Assembly (NCBI GenBank): GCA_003963305.1
Contig: RXJR01000034.1
Location: 35,090 to 99,089, forward strand
Source of the DNA: Candidatus Melainabacteria bacterium
GTDB lineage: Bacteria; Cyanobacteriota; Vampirovibrionia; Obscuribacterales; Obscuribacteraceae
Length of the DNA: 64,000 nucleotides
Direction of reading: 5' to 3'
This document shows, in pieces, positions 34,190 through 42,214 of the stretch (its first letter is position 1; each line of letters opens with the position of its first letter). The notes beneath the pieces were generated by a model. That model was not told where the DNA came from. It worked only from the letters and a program-made list of their open reading frames with translations, and searched no databases. The translations under genes were made by a program, and so were the position numbers.

Positions 34190-34635
34190 ATTCGTTCTTT
34201 GACGATTTTGTGGTAGAACGACCTTGCGATTCGATTTACCCACTTGTCGGTTACATCAGACGGAGGCATAGCGGCTCTCGATTTTATCGGAAATCCATGC
34301 CACGGATCGGCGCTGTTGGACGGCTTCTGAAAACAAGCTAAACGCTCTTTATTGGTGCCTAAAACGTGTTTGCCTTCTATGTCGTCACCAAAGCTCCAAA
34401 GATAGCCATTAGAACAATACCAACTGTTGCTCTCGGCTTTCTGAAATATGCCGAACTCAGCTTCCAAAGACACATCTTTATGCCAGAGTGTTTTGTTTGG
34501 AATGATCGCACGCCGATGATAATTCATCGAGTCGTAAGTATATTTGTTCCGTCTGTTCTGCGGGCTTGGAGTCGGCACGAATCTAACTCGATCTTGCAGA
34601 TTTTGACGTCGAAAAGCTGGTTGACCTTGTGTCAC
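34186..34635 (-). CDS. Unrecognised 149-aa partner of the propeller-like protein
   Basis: 149 residues from a GTG, without a strong ribosome site; an ATG lies 36 codons in. The first 40 residues are basic and may be disordered. Afterwards SLEAEFGIFQKAESNSWYCS and SADPWHGFPIKSRAAMPPSD form a compact alpha/beta-like region with a conserved-looking DPWHGFP motif, and the C-terminus is a basic helix (VNRIARSFYHKIVKERI). It is the first gene of a two-gene operon whose second start overlaps its stop, and lies next to the tRNA-Lys end of the element. No family recognised. Confidence 0.5.
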   Translation of the reverse strand: MTQGQPAFRRQNLQDRVRFVPTPSPQNRRNKYTYDSMNYHRRAIIPNKTLWHKDVSLEAEFGIFQKAESNSWYCSNGYLWSFGDDIEGKHVLGTNKERLACFQKPSNSADPWHGFPIKSRAAMPPSDVTDKWVNRIARSFYHKIVKERI

Positions 34636-34769
34636 TAGATGTGGTGCCGCCTGAGAATTAACGTTTTACAAAAGGTGCTTACTTTTTGCTTACTTTAACT
34701 GGGCTGCCTGCCCCACTAATTTAGGTGCTTGGGGGCTGAAACGCACTCTGTGACTTGGTCTTAAAACTT
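34636..34769. other. Element-chromosome junction region beside tRNA-Lys
   Basis: About 130 bases between the last element gene and the tRNA 3' end. TGCTTACTTT occurs twice in close succession (34676-34694). If the island is integrated at the tRNA, the attachment core should lie in or just beyond the 3' end of the gene. No second copy of the tRNA 3' end was found elsewhere in the window, so the far boundary is presumably outside. Confidence 0.4.
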
Positions 34770-34840
34770 GGGCCATGGTGGACTCGAACCACCAACCAAT
34801 TGCTTAAGAGGCAACTGCTCTGCCATTGAGCTAATGACCC
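34770..34840 (-). tRNA. tRNA-Lys (CTT)
   Basis: 71 bases on the minus strand fold as a full cloverleaf: acceptor GGGTCAT/ATGGCCC with one G-T pair, D arm GCTC...GAGC, anticodon arm GTTGC-CTCTTAA-GCAAT with anticodon CTT, and T arm GGTGG-TTCGAGT-CCACC. No CCA is encoded. Its 3' end faces the accessory block and is the probable integration site. Confidence 0.95.
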
Positions 34841-34867
34841 ATAAATGGCTTGTTCAAAAATTATATC

Positions 34868-34939
34868 GCGCCCGGTTGGATTCGAACCAACGGCCGTCCG
34901 CTTAGAAGGCGGATGCTCTATCCACTGAGCTACGGGCGC
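34868..34939 (-). tRNA. tRNA-Arg (TCT)
   Basis: 72 bases fold as a cloverleaf: acceptor GCGCCCG/CGGGCGC, D arm GCTC...GAGC, anticodon arm TCCGC-CTTCTAA-GCGGA with anticodon TCT, T arm GTTGG-TTCGAAT-CCAAC. It lies 27 bases upstream of tRNA-Lys and is likely co-transcribed with it. Confidence 0.95.
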
Positions 34940-35000
34940 CCATATTTGGCGCAATCGAGGCGCCGTCTTGTGTTTACAAATTTTCAGGGTTCAACAGCAA

Positions 35001-35022
35001 ATTCGCTCCTGTCAGGAGCGCG
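35001..35022 (-). terminator. Hairpin after the DUF429 gene
   Basis: CGCTCCT and AGGAGCG pair across a three-base loop, with AATTTG following on the minus strand. It lies a few bases after the stop of the DUF429 gene and before the tRNA pair. Confidence 0.5.
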
Positions 35023-35030
35023 GATTGAAA

Positions 35031-35897
35031 TTATAGTACCTTGGGAGAATAAATCCAGCCTTCCGTCAAAACCTCGACGTGGTCAAGGTCGAGCGGGTCA
35101 TCAAAAAGTTGCTTGGCTGTGTGCCACATGGCAATCGTGTAGCAAGCCACGAGCGCGTCCAGCGCGTGGTCTGAATCCATTGCCGCGCTGCGCGCAGCGG
35201 GTCCGATTGACAAGCGCGGGCAGTCTTTATGCGAAATGCCTTTGCGCTCTCTAATCTGCACAAGATTCTCAACAATCGAACGCCGAACCGCATGGGCAGC
35301 GTCTTTATCCTTCTTGTCTTTGCTCTTGTAGCCGGAATCAGGCAGCCCGAGCGACGTCAGCGTCTGTCTGGGATAAACTTCCAGAATCGCCGTACCGTTT
35401 TTGACCCGGTCTTGAAAAGGTAAAACAGCGCACCGTTTCGGGTCAAGAGTGGCGAGCAGGCGAATTCCCTGATATGTCATCTGCACCATCGACGGGTTGC
35501 CGCGATGCAGCGGGCTCTGCGCCGCTTTCGAAATCGCTTTGTCGCAAACGCGCTTGGGCTCTTTCTTGAATTCGACGACCAGCTCCAGAAACTGCTCGAA
35601 GCTCATGAAAACCAGCTGCTCAGCGACTTCTTGCCACGATTGAAACTCAGGTTTGCCCAATTTTTCGGACATGAACGCCAGGAACTCTGAAGGCAAAGAA
35701 AAAGGCACGTCGATGCCGACCGCGCTATAACAGATATCGGGCTTGGTCAATTCCGCTGCCACTTTGTGCGAGCCGACTTTGCGAATCTCGTCGACCTCCA
35801 GCCCCATATTTGTCAGGCTGCCCGCCGCGATCCAGGTGTCATTGGGCACAGTCTTGGCGCCGCTGAAATCGATTCCCGCAACTAGCACTCCGGACAT
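35031..35897 (-). CDS. DUF429 family protein (predicted RNase H-fold nuclease)
   Basis: 288 residues; start taken at MSGVLVAGIDFSGAK with AGGAG ten bases upstream. The 'GIDFSG' start, the CYSAVGIDVPFSLP strand, EVYPRQTL and a C-terminal DSDHALDALVACYT match DUF429, a family predicted to be RNase H-like nucleases from conserved Asp/Glu. The acidic residues appear intact. It is encoded upstream of the two tRNAs on the same strand. The biological substrate is unknown. Confidence 0.75.
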   Translation of the reverse strand: MSGVLVAGIDFSGAKTVPNDTWIAAGSLTNMGLEVDEIRKVGSHKVAAELTKPDICYSAVGIDVPFSLPSEFLAFMSEKLGKPEFQSWQEVAEQLVFMSFEQFLELVVEFKKEPKRVCDKAISKAAQSPLHRGNPSMVQMTYQGIRLLATLDPKRCAVLPFQDRVKNGTAILEVYPRQTLTSLGLPDSGYKSKDKKDKDAAHAVRRSIVENLVQIRERKGISHKDCPRLSIGPAARSAAMDSDHALDALVACYTIAMWHTAKQLFDDPLDLDHVEVLTEGWIYSPKVL

Positions 35898-35988
35898 GGC
35901 GACATATCTCCTAAAATACACAGAAGTTTCTGTGATTGCTCAATGGACACTTATACTTGAGAGAACCCAGATTTGTTGAGACTTGACA

Positions 35989-38496
35989 ATGACCTCTTCT
36001 GAGCTCAAAAACGATTTAGCGACCAGGGCTGGCGCCATTGGTCTGCTCATCGATCGTTCGGGCGACGAAGAGCAGATTCTCGGAAGCGTCTGGCTCATCG
36101 ATTCGAACAAAGTCGCCACTTGCGCCCACTTGATTACCCTGTACGGCGACAAGTTGAATGCGCTCAAGGTTTTCTTTCCTGCCGTAAATCAGAGTCACGG
36201 AATTTCGCAGGCGCTTTTCCATCCAAAATTCAATCGCAAATATTCTGCCAAGCTCGCCTCGGATGGGCTGTGGGATTCACTTTCCAACATGCATCTGCAA
36301 AATTTCAATGCAGTGGTGCTGACTTTGACCCCCCAACTGGCTCCGCTTTCTGACCGCGAAAAGCAACTCGCTAATCAGAGTTTGACCGTTGCCGCGCCTC
36401 AAATTGAGCAGGGCTTGGGCGGAAATCTCGCAGACATCGATTTTTATCTGGTGCTGCAAACCATTACCAACGCCAGAAAAGAGGGTGTTGTAATCATCTC
36501 GGATACGCGCAATCGCCCTGTGGCACGCTTGTTCTGTCAGAACGGGCGCATCGCCCATGCCATATTCAAGAATTTGAACAACGAGCTTGCCGTATATCAG
36601 ATGGTGCAGTCGCATCTCAAGGGCAACTTCTTCTTCCAGGTGAAGAGCGAGCCTGATTGGCCGGTTGAGCGACCGATTGCGCGTCCGCCCGAAATGTTGT
36701 TGCTGGAAGCGCACCGTCGCATGGATGAAATGGAAAGATTCCTCGGCGCGCTGGGCGGACCTGACTCGTTCTATGTGCGCGCTGTGCCATGGATGAACGA
36801 CGGAATTCTTCCGGCCGAAGTGGCGGAAACGGCGCGAAATCTCTGGCCGCATCTGGACGGCACTTTGCCGATTGCTTCTTTGTGGCAGGTCGTGAACGTC
36901 GATAACTATGCTGTCTACAATGCTCTGATTGAATTGTTCAAGACGCGTCAGATTGAAAACGTTGATGATACGACCGAATTCAGCCCTCCATCGCCTGGAC
37001 CGCTGAAAGTTGAGCCACTGGATCTGGTGCCCCAGATCGAGCTGATTCCCGGAGATCCAATCGAGAACCTCAGCGTCGATCACAGGCGCGGTCATCCGCG
37101 TATTCGCTCAGGATTCTTGTTGGGAAGCCTGCTTTCAGATGATCCATATCATCTTTTGCATAACATTCCTTTGTTGCCGGAATCATGCGGCAGCCCGATG
37201 TTCAAAAAGGGTGTCGTGATAGGTCTGCACTGCGGGGCTCTTCCTCCTGCGCCTGAACTGGACGAAAACGAAGGCGCCATGCAGCAGATGCTCTGGTCTG
37301 AATTGATTATCGAGTGCCTGGAAGATGGCGGCGAAGTGGAACTGGCAAAACGCTTGAGTTCGACGGGTGTAGAGATCGCCAAAAACCTTTCTTTGTCTGG
37401 CGTCTATGTTTCAGGCGGCTATTCACTGGAAACCGGCGAGCGAATTAGTGACGGAAAAGACTCCAAAACTCTTCTTGGCTTTGGTGCCAGTGTAACGGGC
37501 GACTTCGATAGCGCTGATGCTGGTGCTACGACAGACATTCCCTCGCTCACAGCTTCGAGTGCTTCAACAGGCGCGACTGCGGCGACCGGCACCGCTGCTG
37601 TTCACCGTCCGACCCAAGCGGGATGCCGCGAAGTGGCTCGCGTGCACTGTTCAAAGTGCGGCAAGACCAGTCTTGATGCTGCCCGTTTCTGCAAGTCTTG
37701 TGGTCAGCGCTTGTTCCAGGACGTTCAATACAAGCCGCCCAAACGTGTCTTCACTCAGGCACCACTTGTGGTGACGACGATGTGTTTCTTTGCAGCGGTA
37801 ATCATCGCTTTGATTTTGATTTCTCCTGTGAAGCCGCAATATATCACCACTCATCTCTCCTATATTCCAGATGAGCCGTGGGTGCGCGTGAATATCTTTG
37901 GCGTCAACAAATTGGCGCACGAGGCGCCGCAGTGGCGTCCTATTCCTGACGGTGCTGAGCTGAACGATAACGTGCAGGTTTATCTCGACATGAAAGCGAA
38001 TCAGGACTGTTATATGTATGTCCTCAGCGATTTGCCGAAAGGCAAAGCCGGCGGCGATCAGGCTAAAGGCGATCAGGCTAACGCACAGGCTAATGCACCG
38101 GATGCACAGGCTAACGCTGCCATTGAGTTTCCGGAGCCTAAAACCCCCGAAAAAATGCTGAAGAAGGGCGAGCATTTTACTGTTCCGAAAGAGACCATTA
38201 AAGAAGGAATGTTCAACGGGGTCAAAGGTCTCTTCCTGAACGGGCTAACAACCGGCGCAGGTGATACAACTATACTTATCGCCAGCAGCAAACCCTTGCC
38301 GCTGCCGGGCAACCAGGAGAACGCCAACGTGTTCTTCGAAAACGCCAACCGGATTTTGAGCCTGGACCGGTTCTCCCGTGGCATCGAGGTACCAATTTCC
38401 CAGGTCGCTCCTAATTTGTTTCCGCCTGATGTAAACGATAGACCGGGAGATCTGATTTATTTGAAACGGTTGATGGAAAAGATCCCGACGGATTAA
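35989..38496 (+). CDS. Chymotrypsin-fold-like/DUF4388/zinc-ribbon membrane protein
   Basis: 835 residues from the ATG at 35989 (a TTG lies two codons upstream). Residues 20-60 read GSVWLIDSNKVATCAHLITL, the first barrel of a trypsin-like protease with His47. The acidic residue expected in the second position is replaced (FNAVVLTL). Around residues 142-330 lies a DUF4388 domain (VLQTITNARKEGVVIISDTR, LFCQNGRIAHAIFKNL). The second barrel then continues (SGFLLGSLL...LLPESCGSPMFKKGVVIGLH), with Cys400 where Ser is usual. Residues 551-575 are a zinc ribbon (CSKCGKTSLDAARFCKSCGQ), 587-610 a membrane helix, and the end looks DUF4384-like. It may be a sensor or an inactive protease scaffold. It is co-transcribed with the DUF4384 gene. 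Confidence 0.6.
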   Translation: MTSSELKNDLATRAGAIGLLIDRSGDEEQILGSVWLIDSNKVATCAHLITLYGDKLNALKVFFPAVNQSHGISQALFHPKFNRKYSAKLASDGLWDSLSNMHLQNFNAVVLTLTPQLAPLSDREKQLANQSLTVAAPQIEQGLGGNLADIDFYLVLQTITNARKEGVVIISDTRNRPVARLFCQNGRIAHAIFKNLNNELAVYQMVQSHLKGNFFFQVKSEPDWPVERPIARPPEMLLLEAHRRMDEMERFLGALGGPDSFYVRAVPWMNDGILPAEVAETARNLWPHLDGTLPIASLWQVVNVDNYAVYNALIELFKTRQIENVDDTTEFSPPSPGPLKVEPLDLVPQIELIPGDPIENLSVDHRRGHPRIRSGFLLGSLLSDDPYHLLHNIPLLPESCGSPMFKKGVVIGLHCGALPPAPELDENEGAMQQMLWSELIIECLEDGGEVELAKRLSSTGVEIAKNLSLSGVYVSGGYSLETGERISDGKDSKTLLGFGASVTGDFDSADAGATTDIPSLTASSASTGATAATGTAAVHRPTQAGCREVARVHCSKCGKTSLDAARFCKSCGQRLFQDVQYKPPKRVFTQAPLVVTTMCFFAAVIIALILISPVKPQYITTHLSYIPDEPWVRVNIFGVNKLAHEAPQWRPIPDGAELNDNVQVYLDMKANQDCYMYVLSDLPKGKAGGDQAKGDQANAQANAPDAQANAAIEFPEPKTPEKMLKKGEHFTVPKETIKEGMFNGVKGLFLNGLTTGAGDTTILIASSKPLPLPGNQENANVFFENANRILSLDRFSRGIEVPISQVAPNLFPPDVNDRPGDLIYLKRLMEKIPTD

Positions 38497-38511
38497 TGAG
38501 AGGTAAAGGAC

Positions 38512-39408
38512 ATGACAGGTCGTCGTCACATAGTTGCATCGATGGTTGCTTTGCTGAGTTTGGCTGCGCCACTTTGCGTTTGCGCTGCAGATGATGCCGC
38601 TAAGTCCGATTCTGACAAGTGGCAGTTTGCAAAAGGTTTGTTCCGTAAGCAGCTCGATCAGCCTAAAGAGGCGCTCAATATCGGCTTGAATTACTGGGTG
38701 GAATTGACCCGCAAGGGCGGTTCGCAGCGCGTTTCCAACAAACATGCGTTCCGCAGCGGCGACCAGATTCAGTTCCACATTCGCCCGAACATCGACGGTT
38801 ACGCCTATGTCGTGTTGCGCAGTGGCAGCCGCGGCGAAAGCTCTGTGCTTTTCCCTGACCCTGCTCATGGCGACGACAATCGCGTAGAGCACGGTGTTGA
38901 CTACGCTTTGCCGTCAGGCAGCGAGTCGTTCGAATTCGACCAGAACCCGGGCACGGAAAAAATTACTCTGCTCCTTTCCCGCCACCCAATAAACGCTCAG
39001 GCTTATCTGTCGAAACCAGCCGATTCTCCGACCGTCATTGCATCTGCCGCGACGGGTTCGAAAGACTTAGTTCCGTCTCAGGTTTTCGTTGCTTATGCTA
39101 CTCCGCATGATGCTGCGCCACCGCCTTCAACGCCGCGCACGCCGGAGAAGAAGAAGGTCGAGAAGAAGCCGGTTATTGCTTCCAGCACACCAGCGACGCC
39201 GGATGATTCCAGCGAAAGCAAAGCAGCTAAGAAGCACAAGCCGACCACGCCTGCGAATCACACAGGTTCGACTTCTTCAACAAGCACGACCAAGCAATCG
39301 ACTCGCTTAACATCAAATGTGAATGATGATGCCGGCGTGACAAGCGTTATCAAGAAGACTCCAGACGGCGTGTTGTACGTCAATATCGACCTCGACCACC
39401 GTAGCTAA
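38512..39408 (+). CDS. Secreted DUF4384-domain protein
   Basis: 298 residues with AGAGG before the ATG. A signal peptide (MVALLSLAAPLCVCAAD) precedes a DUF4384 domain at about residues 65-150 (FRSGDQIQFHIRPNIDGYAY, VVLRSGSRGESSVLFPDPAH, GVDYALPSGSESFEF). The C-terminus is a long Lys/Pro/Ser/Thr tail, probably disordered. DUF4384 occurs in periplasmic and cell-surface proteins of Obscuribacterales, cyanobacteria and myxobacteria; no catalytic role is known. It starts 15 bases after the preceding gene, whose C-terminus seems to carry a related domain, so the two probably act together. Confidence 0.75.
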   Translation: MTGRRHIVASMVALLSLAAPLCVCAADDAAKSDSDKWQFAKGLFRKQLDQPKEALNIGLNYWVELTRKGGSQRVSNKHAFRSGDQIQFHIRPNIDGYAYVVLRSGSRGESSVLFPDPAHGDDNRVEHGVDYALPSGSESFEFDQNPGTEKITLLLSRHPINAQAYLSKPADSPTVIASAATGSKDLVPSQVFVAYATPHDAAPPPSTPRTPEKKKVEKKPVIASSTPATPDDSSESKAAKKHKPTTPANHTGSTSSTSTTKQSTRLTSNVNDDAGVTSVIKKTPDGVLYVNIDLDHRS

Positions 39409-39545
39409 CGACTTCAATCTGTGGATTTGCGGTCTTTGATCGGCTCGCTGCGTCCAGTCCTGTCCGTTATGGCCCGTTATGACCTGATTTCCGCAGTTAA
39501 CGTTAAATCGTTTAGTTATAGTCGAGTTCTTAACCACTCCTTAAA

Positions 39546-39581
39546 CACCGGGGTACGAACATTATGCGTCGTACCCCGGTG
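39546..39581 (+). terminator. Strong terminator after the DUF4384 operon
   Basis: A perfect 13-bp stem, CACCGGGGTACGA pairing with TCGTACCCCGGTG over a ten-base loop, followed by TCTATTTTA. It lies about 140 bases past the DUF4384 stop and just before a small membrane ORF. Confidence 0.8.
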
Positions 39582-39600
39582 TCTATTTTAGGAAGAGGTT

Positions 39601-39729
39601 ATGGTCGTATTACTGTCACTCATACTTTGCTGCTTGCTTGGCATAGGTATTTTGTTTGTGATTAATCCGAGTCTTTTTCCCCATTTCATTATCAAGCGTT
39701 GGGAGCAGCACTTTCACTATTTCCGTTAG
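39601..39729 (+). CDS. Small 42-aa membrane protein
   Basis: 42 residues (MVVLLSLILCCLLGIGILFV followed by INPSLFPHFIIK) with AGGAAGAGG directly before the ATG. One hydrophobic helix is followed by a short, basic, aromatic tail. Too short for most gene finders. It stands alone between a terminator and another small membrane gene. Function unknown; supported by the ribosome site and composition. Confidence 0.5.
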   Translation: MVVLLSLILCCLLGIGILFVINPSLFPHFIIKRWEQHFHYFR

Positions 39730-39942
39730 TCAGCTCTGCAGTGCAGGCTAGCCACTGAGCCATTCCGGCTTTGAGAGTGGTGGCAAAATTCAAAAGTTAG
39801 TTGCGGTTTATCGGACGTCAGTCGAAAAACCGCATGGGCTGCTAGTTAACACACAACTAATCGTTACAAAGCGGAAGGTTTTCACCGCTTCTTAACCTAT
39901 CGCGCCTATAATTTGCTCACATTGTCAATAGAGCAAATTCCC

Positions 39943-40119
39943 ATGCCCGCAGCCGCAGCCGGTCTTTTTATAATCGATTTCGTCTTCCGTCCCTTCGCGA
40001 AGATTCTCGAGAAGTGGCCGATGGTGATGTTGTTGCTTGTACTGTTGTTGTACACAATCATTGGCTATATCGTTGTGAAGTCGGTCTACTTCACACCGGA
40101 TCAGCAAAAGCCGTACTAG
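39943..40119 (+). CDS. Small 58-aa membrane protein
   Basis: 58 residues from the ATG (a TTG lies ten codons upstream), with TATAAT about 30 bases before it. It has an amphipathic start (LFIIDFVFRPFAKILEKWP) and one membrane helix (MVMLLLVLLLYTIIGYIVV). No family recognised. The ribosome site is poor. Confidence 0.45.
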   Translation: MPAAAAGLFIIDFVFRPFAKILEKWPMVMLLLVLLLYTIIGYIVVKSVYFTPDQQKPY

Positions 40120-40221
40120 TCTCAGCCGCCGCCGCGATCTTTCCTACCGCCGAAGCGCTCGTTAGAATCCCGCGGTCATCGTCCCTTCCCGAATGCCTAT
40201 TCCCGCCAGCCGATGCGCTGG

Positions 40222-40665
40222 TTAGTGTCCGCCGCCACCGCCGCCGCCTGAATCGGCTTTAACGGACAACAGGCGCGTACTCAACTTGTCGCTGTGCAGG
40301 TTGACGAGTCCCACGTACAGCTCTGGAAAGTTCTTCACCGACAACGCCGGCACCGAGCCCTCGATCGTGTAGGTGCCCTGGTCGAGCGGGGTTCCGTCAT
40401 AATCGTATGTGTTGTACTGAAACGTTATGTCTTTGATGGCTACGTTGTTGAAGTTCTTGATGCGTACCCACGCGACCGGGCAGTTGATTACCCAGAAGCC
40501 GGAAATATGCCAGTCAACGAGCTCGAAGTAGGTTTGACTTGTCAGCTGTGCGTCAGAGCCCGCGCCCTCGCCGCAGCCGGCCAGGAAAAACATGGCAAAA
40601 AGGCACACGGCAAAAACGCCTGTGCATGTCAGTCTTGCATTGGCTAATTTCCCAGTGGCTGCCAT
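40222..40665 (-). CDS. Lipoprotein of unknown role
   Basis: 147 residues. The signal sequence ends in FAMFFLAGCGEG, a good lipobox with Cys31. The mature part is beta-like (PVAWVRIKNFNNVAIKDITF, YTIEGSVPALSVKNF) and ends in a Gly/His-rich tail (GGGGGGGH). It is anchored in a membrane. A 33-aa membrane ORF lies just upstream on the same strand. No specific family is recognised, though the fold could be FxLYD-like or Ig-like. Confidence 0.6.
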   Translation of the reverse strand: MAATGKLANARLTCTGVFAVCLFAMFFLAGCGEGAGSDAQLTSQTYFELVDWHISGFWVINCPVAWVRIKNFNNVAIKDITFQYNTYDYDGTPLDQGTYTIEGSVPALSVKNFPELYVGLVNLHSDKLSTRLLSVKADSGGGGGGGH

Positions 40666-40670
40666 TTAGT

Positions 40671-40772
40671 TCAAACCGGAAACCACCCGAAGTACCCAGC
40701 TAATATTCCCAGAAAAACTAAAAGGGCGAATCCCGCTAAGATTCCGAAAAATACCGGTTCTCCTTCAGCCAT
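40671..40772 (-). CDS. Small 33-aa membrane peptide
   Basis: 33 residues (MAEGEPVFFGILAGFALLVF followed by LGILAGYFGWFPV), almost all hydrophobic, encoded five bases upstream of the lipoprotein. It resembles a single-span accessory membrane peptide. No clear ribosome site, so support is moderate. Confidence 0.4.
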   Translation of the reverse strand: MAEGEPVFFGILAGFALLVFLGILAGYFGWFPV

Positions 40773-40869
40773 AATTAGCTCACATCCCGGCGAAACCGCA
40801 TACACAGACAATTATATAGAAGATCCTATAACATGAACGTGACATTGTGCTGAACTTGAACGGAGAGCT

Positions 40870-42051
40870 ATGGACGCAGCAATCGATGCTTCCTATGTCG
40901 AATTGAACGTGGAGCGAATTAAGAAAGAGTTTCCGATTCAAGAGGGATGTTTGTATCTCAACACCGGAAGCTGCGGACGCAAGCCCCAGTCGGTGTTACA
41001 GGCATTGTCGCAGGGATGGCAGGAACTCAACGTCAACCCCACCATCACCACGTTTTGGGATGAAAGCGCCTTAGGCGATGCTAAGGAAGCGGCGGCGCGC
41101 TTGTTCGATGTGCCCGGTGAAAATCTGTTGCTGGTTCAAAACACCACGCAGGGTTTGCATTTTTTGATGCATAACTTCTTGCTCGAGGCCGGCGATGAAT
41201 TCATCACTACAACAAGCGAACACGGTTCGGTCGGAGCAATTGCCAGGTATCTTGCAGAAACGCGCGGAATCAAGATTCACCGAGTGGAGATAAATCCACA
41301 CGACGGCAATGAAGTCTTCACCCAGCGGATGTCTGAGAAATTGTCGAGCCGCACCAGGCTGGTGTTGGTCAGCGAAATCAGTAGCTATACGGCCTGGCGC
41401 CCTGATTTGTCTGAACTGGAAAGAATCACCAGAGATCGAAACATTCCCTTGCTTGTCGATGGTGCGCATTGCGGCGGGCAAATCATTTGTCGCCCCGGGC
41501 AGTATCGGCTCTGGGTGGGTTCGGGGCACAAGTGGTTGGGTGGACCAAATGGCACCGGGTTTGTCTATGTGGCACCAGATTTAGTGCCGCGATTGCAGCC
41601 GTTGTGGTTGGGCGATGAATATTTCAAACTCGTAGAATCTCACGGAAATTCTCTGGCGCGCTTCGAATCGCAGGGTACTACCGATGTGGTTCGCTGGCGT
41701 GGATTGACCGCGGCAATCAACTTGCAATTGCAGATTGGACCGGACAAAATTTATCGCCGTGAATTGGAGCTGGCAAAATATTTGCGTAACGCGGTGCGCA
41801 AGTTGAATCCAAACTTCAGAACACCTGAGGGCGAGCGGAACTGCGCACTGCTCGTTATGTACTGGGATGCGGATCAGGTACCGGTGCCGCATCTCCGCGA
41901 TCACCTCTGGAAAAATTACAAAATTTGGGTGCAACCAGACTTCATGAACGAGAACCCGGGGCTGGGCGTGCGTGTATCCTGTCACTATTCCAATTCTGAA
42001 AGTGATATAGATCGCTTTGTAGAAGCGCTGGCGGAGACTCTTCGGAAGTGA
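40870..42051 (+). CDS. Class V aminotransferase-like PLP enzyme
   Basis: 393 residues, GGAG before the ATG. The fold is that of class V (NifS/isopenicillin N epimerase-like) PLP enzymes: LYLNTGSCGRKPQSVLQAL near the start, TTQGLHFLMHNFLLEAGDEF, the PLP-binding Asp in VDGAHCGGQ, and the Schiff-base Lys in SGHKWLGGPNGTGF near residue 221. C-terminal RVSCHYSNSESDIDRFVEAL is typical. Substrate cannot be told: desulfurase and epimerase members share these features, and no cysteine-desulfurase loop is apparent. It is a single gene. Confidence 0.8.
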   Translation: MDAAIDASYVELNVERIKKEFPIQEGCLYLNTGSCGRKPQSVLQALSQGWQELNVNPTITTFWDESALGDAKEAAARLFDVPGENLLLVQNTTQGLHFLMHNFLLEAGDEFITTTSEHGSVGAIARYLAETRGIKIHRVEINPHDGNEVFTQRMSEKLSSRTRLVLVSEISSYTAWRPDLSELERITRDRNIPLLVDGAHCGGQIICRPGQYRLWVGSGHKWLGGPNGTGFVYVAPDLVPRLQPLWLGDEYFKLVESHGNSLARFESQGTTDVVRWRGLTAAINLQLQIGPDKIYRRELELAKYLRNAVRKLNPNFRTPEGERNCALLVMYWDADQVPVPHLRDHLWKNYKIWVQPDFMNENPGLGVRVSCHYSNSESDIDRFVEALAETLRK

Positions 42052-42064
42052 TTGGTTGTTTTTC

Positions 42065-42150
42065 ATGGAGCGCACCCGTCCCGGGTGCACGCGATTGTTT
42101 TCTATGGAGCGCACCCGTCCCGGGTGCACGCGAGACGCGTGCGCTCCATG
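42065..42150. repeat. Duplicated 30-bp GC-rich element with a hairpin
   Basis: Two identical 30-base copies begin at 42065 and 42104, each ATGGAGCGCACCCGTCCCGG and ten more bases. The second is followed by its partial inverse GCGTGCGCTCCAT, giving a long hairpin 42104-42149. The core CCCGTCCCGGGTG is itself nearly palindromic. It resembles a REP-like dispersed element and may also end the preceding transcript. Confidence 0.6.
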
Positions 42151-42214
42151 GCCTTTATAAATGGCAAACGAATCTACGCTGGCAACCTGAATTAGATAAT
42201 AAGCGACCCCAACA

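Noticed and set aside
34676..34694. TGCTTACTTT doublet as the attachment core
   Set aside because: No matching copy is visible at another boundary within the window, so it cannot be supported as an att site.
36277..37095. 272-codon minus-strand frame inside the 835-aa gene
   Set aside because: It lies antisense to a well-supported gene, has no ribosome site and shows the Arg/His-rich composition of a shadow frame.
38245..38892. 215-codon minus-strand frame across the junction of the two DUF4384-type genes
   Set aside because: Overlaps two real genes on the opposite strand and spans their boundary; composition is not protein-like.
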